From the NCBI GenBank assembly GCA_018780145.1, contig JADMKA010000005.1:1-54879 (forward strand): 54,879 nucleotides of DNA, in the 5' to 3' direction. The notes under the pieces were generated by a model that did no database searches, was not told the DNA's origin, and saw only the letters and a program-made list of their open reading frames with translations. Source of the stretch: Vitreoscilla sp. (lineage in GTDB: Bacteria > Pseudomonadota > Gammaproteobacteria > Burkholderiales > Burkholderiaceae_C). Both the position numbers and the translations under genes were made by a program. Of this stretch, positions 49,794-54,879 are shown piece after piece (positions within the stretch are counted from its first letter, which is position 1; the number at the start of each line of letters is the position of its first letter).

Positions 49794-50963
49794 TTACTTC
49801 CCTGCAGTGGGGGGGGCGGAGGCCGGCGCGGCTGCCGATGCCGGCGCAGCTGCCTTGGGGGCTGCGCGCTCGGCCTTCTGTCCGTCCACCAGCGTGGAGC
49901 CGGGGTTGCGCAGGATCTGCTCGCCTTCGGCCAGACCCGCCAGCACGACGTACTCGCCTCGCCGCAGGTCACGGTCGCCCAATTGGACCTTGATCTTGTT
50001 GACCTTGTTGCCGGCCACCCGCCAGACATAGGCGGTGTCGCCCTCCTTGACCAGCGAGGCTTCCGGCAGCATCAACGCGCGCTGGACGCCCGTTGCGATC
50101 TGCCCCTCGGCATACAACCCGGCCACCCGGGGCGCCTGGCCCGCCGGCAGGGCCACCAGCACCTCGACCTGGCGGGTGGTGGCGTTGGCCGCGGCGTCCA
50201 CCCGCTTGACCACACCGGTGAAATCGGTCGTCCCGAAACCGTTGACCCGGAAGGCCACCGCCTGGCCGGGCCGGATCTCGTGCATGCGATCGGCAGAGAC
50301 CAGGCCTTCGAAGCGCATGCTGGCGGGGTCGATCACCTTCAGCAGTTCCTTGCCGACGGCTGCGGTGTCGCCGGCCGAGACCTTGCGGTCGCTGACCACA
50401 CCGTCGAAGGGCGCCCGCACGGCGGTGCGCTGCATCTGCTGGCGGGCCGCCACCACCCGGGACCGGGCGGCCACCAGGTCGCTCTGGGCGTTGTTGCGGC
50501 GGATCTCCGAGTCTTCCATCGCCTGCATCGAGCTCATGCCTTGCACCTGCAGCGTTCTCAGGCGCTGGTACTGGCGCTCGGCCTGCTCGAAGCTCTGGCC
50601 CGACGCTCGCGCAGCCTCCTCGGCGGAGGCCAGGCTGTCACGGATCGCGGTGTCGTCCAGGCGGACCAGCAGATCGCCCTTGCGCACCGCTTCTCCGTTG
50701 TCCTTGGCCACCTGGAGCACGATGGCCGAGACCTCGGCCCGCAGGTCGGCGCGGCGCTCGGGCTGGATCGATCCGGTGATCACTGGGCCGAGGGCATGGT
50801 CGCCCGATGTCACCGTGCGCACATCCTCGGGGGCCAGCAGCAGCGTGGGGGCCGAGGCGGCTGGGTCCGGCTTGGCCGCGGCGGGGGCCTCGGAGCCGCC
50901 TTTGCCGCAGGCGGCGAGCAGGCAGGCCAACACGGCCACGGGCAGGCTGTGACGCAGGTCCAT
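49794..50963 (-). CDS. RND periplasmic adaptor lipoprotein (system 1)
   Basis: Membrane-fusion protein of 389 residues. A lipoprotein signal ends in LLAAC with the lipidated cysteine C19. Next come the barrel-sandwich halves (ADLRAEVSAIVLQVAKDNGEAVRKGDLLVRLDD and VRAPFDGVVSDRKVSAGDTAAVG), a helical hairpin between them, and a beta-barrel. The C-terminus is an Ala/Pro tail. AAGGAGGAT lies just upstream of the ATG, a strong ribosome binding site. Bridges the permease to an outer-membrane channel. Confidence 0.93.
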   Translation of the reverse strand: MDLRHSLPVAVLACLLAACGKGGSEAPAAAKPDPAASAPTLLLAPEDVRTVTSGDHALGPVITGSIQPERRADLRAEVSAIVLQVAKDNGEAVRKGDLLVRLDDTAIRDSLASAEEAARASGQSFEQAERQYQRLRTLQVQGMSSMQAMEDSEIRRNNAQSDLVAARSRVVAARQQMQRTAVRAPFDGVVSDRKVSAGDTAAVGKELLKVIDPASMRFEGLVSADRMHEIRPGQAVAFRVNGFGTTDFTGVVKRVDAAANATTRQVEVLVALPAGQAPRVAGLYAEGQIATGVQRALMLPEASLVKEGDTAYVWRVAGNKVNKIKVQLGDRDLRRGEYVVLAGLAEGEQILRNPGSTLVDGQKAERAAPKAAAPASAAAPASAPPTAGK

Positions 50964-51276
50964 CGAAGATCCTCCTTCATTCTGGAATTGATTCTGGCGC
51001 GCCGCTGGCGCCCAATATGCAAAGTGGCGCGAGCTTATCGTGAACCTTCGATGGCCACCTAGGGGGTGCGACGAATCGCCAGCTGGCTGGCACGGGCGGC
51101 TGCCGGCAGCCGCGAAAGACAGCCGGCCCGTCGCCGGGGCGTGCGGCTCGTCGCCCGAGGGTGCATTTCGTCGCCGTCGGGAAACGCTTCGTCGCTGGCG
51201 AGGTGAAGGGCGGCGGGCGGCCTCCTACACTGCGTCCGCCTGAACCACAGGCCAACGGATTCCAGCAGGAGCACAC
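50964..51276. other. Divergent promoter region between two RND systems
   Basis: 313 bases without a gene, upstream of both adaptor genes. It holds the tandem repeat array described separately (51121-51201) and a plus-strand TACACT (51226-51231, 5 of 6 to TATAAT) about 46 bases before the second adaptor gene. The -35 zone of that promoter would lie directly after the last repeat. No regulator gene is encoded next to either pair. Confidence 0.5.
51121..51201 (+). repeat. Tandem degenerate ~20-base repeats with CGTCGCC core
   Basis: Four copies start at 51121, 51141, 51161 and 51181. The core CGTCGCC is at 51129, 51149 and 51169, and CGTCGCT at 51190, giving steps of 20, 20 and 21 bases. Copies 2 and 3 share GTGC-N4-CGTCGCC-N3-GG. 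A related unit, GTGC-N6-TCGCC, lies at 51066-51080, out of register. Two helical turns per unit would put the cores on one face of the DNA. Confidence 0.6.
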
Positions 51277-52467
51277 ATGAACAAGCGCAAGGTGATCATC
51301 GGGGGGGTGGCCATTGCCGTGGCCGTAGGCGCGGCGGTGGCCGTCACGGTGGCGCGGAAGGGCCAGGCCTCACAGGCCGACGCCACCAAGCCCGAGGACA
51401 AGGTGCTCGATTTCACCGCCAAGGAGGTGGTGAACCCCAAGGCCCAGGCGCTGGCCGGCATGGTGGAGTTCTCGGGCCCGCTGGTCGCCCCGAACACAGC
51501 GGTCGTCCGCGCCAAGGCGGCCGGCACGCTGTTGAACCTGGCGGTGGCCGAGGGCAGCCGGGTCACGGCTGGACAGAAACTGGGCACCCTGGATCTGGCC
51601 GACCTGAGCGCCCGCCTGAACGAGCGCCAGGCCCAGGTCGAATCGGCGCGCGCCCAGATGGTGCAGGCGGACCGTACCCACGCGTCCAACCAGCGCCTGG
51701 CCGAGCAGCAGTTCATCTCGCCCAACGCCCTGGAGTCGTCCAAGGCGGCGCTGGACACCGCCCGGGCCAACCTGGCCGCCGCCCAGGCGCAGACCGAGAC
51801 GGTGCGTATCAACCTGCGCGAAGCCGGGCTGGTGGCGCCGATTTCGGGCATCGTTGCCAAACGCCATGTGCTGCCCGGTGAAAAAGTCTCGACCGAGCAG
51901 CAGGTGGTCACCATCGTCGACTTGAGCCGCCTGGAAATGGCCGGCAGCGTCGGCACGCACGAAGTGGGCATGCTGTCGCCAGGCATGCCGGTCACCGTGC
52001 AGGTGGAAGGTGTGGCGCAACCGGTGAGCGGCACGCTGGCCAGGATCTCCCCGGCCGCCGAACCCGGCACCCGGTCGATCGGCGTGGCAATCGCCATTGC
52101 CAACCCGAAGGAGGCGCTGCGCGCCGGCCAGTACGCCTCGGCGCAGGTGACCCTGCAGGAGGACACGCCGCGCATGACGCTGCCGGCCTCGGCGATCGCC
52201 GCCGCCTCCGGCCAGGAGTATGTCTGGATGATCAGCGAGGGCAAGCTGATCCGCCGCTCGGTGACCACCGGCCGGCGCGACGAGGCCCGTGGCCTGGTCG
52301 AAGTGAAGGACGGGCTCAAGCCTCAGGCCCAGGTGCTGGCGATGCGCTTCGACAACCTGCGTGAGGGCGCCTCGGCGCGGATCGTCGGCAGTGCGCCGGC
52401 CGCCGCAGCCTCGGCCGCATCCCCGTCTTCGTCGCTGGCCAGCGTCGCCACCGCTTCGGCGAACTGA
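51277..52467 (+). CDS. RND periplasmic adaptor (system 2)
   Basis: Membrane-fusion protein of 396 residues with an uncleaved or signal-type N-terminal hydrophobic segment (about residues 6-26) and no lipobox cysteine, unlike the system 1 adaptor. Biotinyl-lipoyl-like halves appear as VRAKAAGTLLNLAVAEGSRV and LVAPISGIVAKRHVLPGEKV, separated by a coiled-coil hairpin rich in Ala/Gln. AGGAG precedes the ATG. The permease gene follows after 33 bases. Confidence 0.92.
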   Translation: MNKRKVIIGGVAIAVAVGAAVAVTVARKGQASQADATKPEDKVLDFTAKEVVNPKAQALAGMVEFSGPLVAPNTAVVRAKAAGTLLNLAVAEGSRVTAGQKLGTLDLADLSARLNERQAQVESARAQMVQADRTHASNQRLAEQQFISPNALESSKAALDTARANLAAAQAQTETVRINLREAGLVAPISGIVAKRHVLPGEKVSTEQQVVTIVDLSRLEMAGSVGTHEVGMLSPGMPVTVQVEGVAQPVSGTLARISPAAEPGTRSIGVAIAIANPKEALRAGQYASAQVTLQEDTPRMTLPASAIAAASGQEYVWMISEGKLIRRSVTTGRRDEARGLVEVKDGLKPQAQVLAMRFDNLREGASARIVGSAPAAAASAASPSSSLASVATASAN

Positions 52468-52500
52468 GCGCCGCGAGCGCCTGGAAAGTAGAGGTTCACC

Positions 52501-54879
52501 ATGTGGATGACCCGAGTCGCCATCAACAACCCCGTCTTCGCCACCATGGTGATGGTCGCGCTGTGTGTGCTGGGATTGTTCTCGTACAGCAAGCTGGGCG
52601 TCGAGCAGATGCCCGACATTTCCCTGCCGGGCGCCTGGATCGATGTGCGCTACCCCGGCGCCTCACCCGAGGCGGTGGAGCGTGAAGTCGCCAAGCCTCT
52701 GGAGGAGGCGATCAACACCATCGCCGGCGTCAACCGGGTCCAATCGCGCAGCTTCGAGGGCCGGGTGCAGGCCAGCGTCGAGTTCAGCCTGAGCACCGAC
52801 ATGAACCGCGCGATGCAGGATCTGCGCGACCGGGTGGCCGCCGCGCAGGCGGCGTTCCCGAAGGACGTGAAGGCCCCGACCGTTTCACGCTTCCAGGCCG
52901 ACAACGCGCAGCCGGTGGTGGTGATGGCGCTGATGAGCAAGAGCCGCTCGGCACGCGAGCTTTCCACCCTGGGCGAGTTGACGATCGCCAAGCGGCTGGG
53001 CCGCGTCGAGGGCGTGGCCAAGGTGGACGTGGGCGGGCTGGTCTCACGTGAAGTTCGCATCGACCTCGACCCCCTGCGCCTGCGCGCCTACAACGTGACC
53101 CCGGCCGAGATCTCGGCGGCGCTGGCGGCGGCCAACACCGACCAGCCGGTGGGCCTGGTGTCGGACAAGGTCTCGGACGCCATCCTGCGTGTCGAGGGCC
53201 GCGTGAAGGACCCGAAGCAGTTCGCCAACATCGTGGTCGCCCGGCGCGGCAACCTGGTGCTGACGCTGAACGACCTGGGCACCCTGGTCGAGCGTGAGCG
53301 GGAGCCCGACTCGATCGCCCGCACCAACGGCGCGCCAGCCATCACCTTCAATGTCTTCAAGCAGCAGGATGCCAACATCGTGGCCACCGGCGACGCGGTG
53401 AAGGAGGCGATGGAGGAGTTGCGCAAGACGCTGCCGGCCGACATCGAGCTGAACCTGATCTACGCCTCCAGCGACTTCGTGAAGGGCTCGCTGGACGGCC
53501 TTCGCCATACGCTGATCGAAGGCGCACTGCTGACCGTGGCCATCGTGTTCCTGTTCCTGCACAGCTGGCGCTCCACCATCATCACCGGCCTGACGCTGCC
53601 GATCGCGGTGATTTCCAGCTTCATCGCCGTCTACGCTTTCGGCTTCACGCTGAACTTCATGACGATGATGGCGCTCAGCCTGTGCATCGGCCTGCTGATC
53701 GACGATGCGATCGTGGTGCGCGAGAACATCGTGCGCCACGTCGGCATGGGCAAGGACCACCACCGCGCCGCGGAGGAGGGCACCAACGAGATCGGCCTGG
53801 CGGTGATGGCGACCACCTTCGCGATCTGCGCGGTGTTCGTGCCTGTGGCCTTCATGGGCGGCATCATCGGCAAGTTCTTCTACCCCTTCGGGATCACCGT
53901 GGCGGTGGCGGTGATCGTCAGCCTGTTCGTCAGCTTCACGCTGGACCCGATGCTGTCGAGCATCTGGAAGGACCCGCCCAGCGCCCATCTGCGCAAGGTG
54001 CCCGTGATCGGCTGGCTGATCGGTGCCACCGACCGCGGCATGGAGTGGATGCACGGCACCTACGATCGCCTGATCCGGTGGGCTTTCTCGGGCCGCCGCT
54101 ACCGCGTGTTCGTGCCGCCGTTGCCGGCCTACGGCCATCCGTTCGACGCCGATGGGCTGCGTGACAAGAGCCAGCCGCGGCGTTTCCGCTTCGTGACGCT
54201 GACGCCGCGTGGCATCGTGGTCTGGGGTGGCTTCATGAGCTTCGTGGCGGCCTTGGGTCTGTCGACCGTGGTCGGCAGCGAATTCGTGCCACAGACCGAC
54301 CAGGGTTTCACCCAGCTGAACCTGCGCTTCCCGGTCGCATCCAGCCTGGAGCGCGGCAACGACAAGGTGCTGCAGGTCGAGGCCATTCTTGCCAACTACA
54401 AGGAGATCAGGACCGTGCAGACGGTGGTCGGCAGCACGGGCGAAGGCCTGGCCACGGGCCGCAACCAGGCCTCGCTGAACATCGCGCTGGTCGACCGAGG
54501 CGAGCGCCAGCGCAGCCAGAAGGAGATCGAAGACGCGATCCGCGCCGACATCGCCAACATCCCGGGTCTGGAGGCCAGCGTGGGCTTCGACCGGCCGATC
54601 TGGATCACCATCCTCGGCTCCGATGGCGAGCAGTTGACCAAGGTCTCGAAGGAGTTCGCCGAGAAGCTGAAGACCATCAAGGGCGTCGTCGACGTCGACA
54701 CCACCGTCAAGCCCGGCCTGCCGGCTTATGCGGTGCGGCTGAAGGACTCCGCGATCCGCGAACTGGGCCTCAGCGGCCCGCAGGTGGCCTCGTCATTGCG
54801 CGCTTACGTGAACGGCGACACGGCCACCTACTGGACCACGCCGGACGGCAACCAGGTCGAGGTGCTGCTGCGCCTGCCG
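52501..54879 (+). CDS. RND efflux permease, AcrB-like (system 2), partial
   Basis: 793 codons without a stop up to the window edge; family members have 1030-1080 residues, so about a quarter is missing. Helix 1 is VFATMVMVALCVLGLFSYS; helix 4 has the paired aspartates GLLIDDAIVVREN; the second membrane half begins near TPRGIVVWGGFMSFVAALGL. Between the two halves the cytoplasmic linker is long (about 45 extra residues, including PPLPAYGHPFDADGLRDK), unlike system 1. AGAGG precedes the ATG at 52501. Substrate unknown. Confidence 0.92.
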   Translation, partial: MWMTRVAINNPVFATMVMVALCVLGLFSYSKLGVEQMPDISLPGAWIDVRYPGASPEAVEREVAKPLEEAINTIAGVNRVQSRSFEGRVQASVEFSLSTDMNRAMQDLRDRVAAAQAAFPKDVKAPTVSRFQADNAQPVVVMALMSKSRSARELSTLGELTIAKRLGRVEGVAKVDVGGLVSREVRIDLDPLRLRAYNVTPAEISAALAAANTDQPVGLVSDKVSDAILRVEGRVKDPKQFANIVVARRGNLVLTLNDLGTLVEREREPDSIARTNGAPAITFNVFKQQDANIVATGDAVKEAMEELRKTLPADIELNLIYASSDFVKGSLDGLRHTLIEGALLTVAIVFLFLHSWRSTIITGLTLPIAVISSFIAVYAFGFTLNFMTMMALSLCIGLLIDDAIVVRENIVRHVGMGKDHHRAAEEGTNEIGLAVMATTFAICAVFVPVAFMGGIIGKFFYPFGITVAVAVIVSLFVSFTLDPMLSSIWKDPPSAHLRKVPVIGWLIGATDRGMEWMHGTYDRLIRWAFSGRRYRVFVPPLPAYGHPFDADGLRDKSQPRRFRFVTLTPRGIVVWGGFMSFVAALGLSTVVGSEFVPQTDQGFTQLNLRFPVASSLERGNDKVLQVEAILANYKEIRTVQTVVGSTGEGLATGRNQASLNIALVDRGERQRSQKEIEDAIRADIANIPGLEASVGFDRPIWITILGSDGEQLTKVSKEFAEKLKTIKGVVDVDTTVKPGLPAYAVRLKDSAIRELGLSGPQVASSLRAYVNGDTATYWTTPDGNQVEVLLRLP

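Noticed and set aside
51121-51201. CRISPR array
   Set aside because: Units are 20 bases, degenerate, with no separate repeats and spacers and no cas genes; it is a tandem repeat in a promoter region.

Overview
The window is a GC-rich, almost fully coding piece of a betaproteobacterial chromosome. Gene order points to the order Burkholderiales: aminotransferase/uvrB divergent pair, phosphatase-iscR-isc operon, rpsO-pnp-qor-tpiA-secG-tRNA-Leu-nuoA..N, then a DUF2818 gene, a Nudix gene and a DUF1178 gene. The short-chain type threonine dehydrogenase next to kbl fits the same group. Genus cannot be fixed from the sequence alone.

Layout. (1) 1-3840: edge-truncated aromatic/aspartate aminotransferase on the minus strand, divergent from uvrB, which is translationally coupled to a low-molecular-weight tyrosine phosphatase. 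(2) 3862-9870: the iron-sulphur assembly operon iscR-iscS-iscU-iscA-GNAT-hscB-hscA-fdx. Its promoter carries two good matches to the IscR type 1 operator, and an acetyltransferase gene behind a strong terminator hairpin splits the scaffold half from the chaperone half. (3) 9887-12302: a small unknown gene, tsaD (tRNA t6A synthesis), and a secreted M43-type zinc metalloprotease with its own promoter and terminator. (4) 12532-17680: rpsO, pnp (with a long leader hairpin and an RG/Q-rich tail), a quinone oxidoreductase, tpiA, secG. (5) 17822-34016: tRNA-Leu(GAG), all fourteen complex I genes nuoA-N, DUF2818, Nudix hydrolase and DUF1178. (6) 34032-42940: accessory and metabolic genes: FAD-linked oxidase, DUF2069, YihY-type membrane protein, an XRE-cupin regulator divergent from kbl and an SDR threonine dehydrogenase, then a minus-strand metY-hydrolase-DUF962 operon and a two-CBS protein. 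(7) 42955-54879: a PAS-GGDEF-EAL protein, aroC, and two divergent RND efflux gene pairs (adaptor plus permease) whose shared 313-base intergenic region holds a tandem ~20-base repeat array; the second permease runs off the right edge.

No phage, IS element, CRISPR array or obvious defence island is present. The most interesting signals are regulatory and architectural: the duplicated IscR operator, the hairpin plus inserted gene inside the isc operon, a candidate RNase III-type hairpin in the pnp leader, a palindromic operator in front of the threonine-degradation genes, the helically phased repeats between the RND systems, and a recurring compact design at convergent gene ends, where both stop codons sit in the two arms of one hairpin or share one CTAG.
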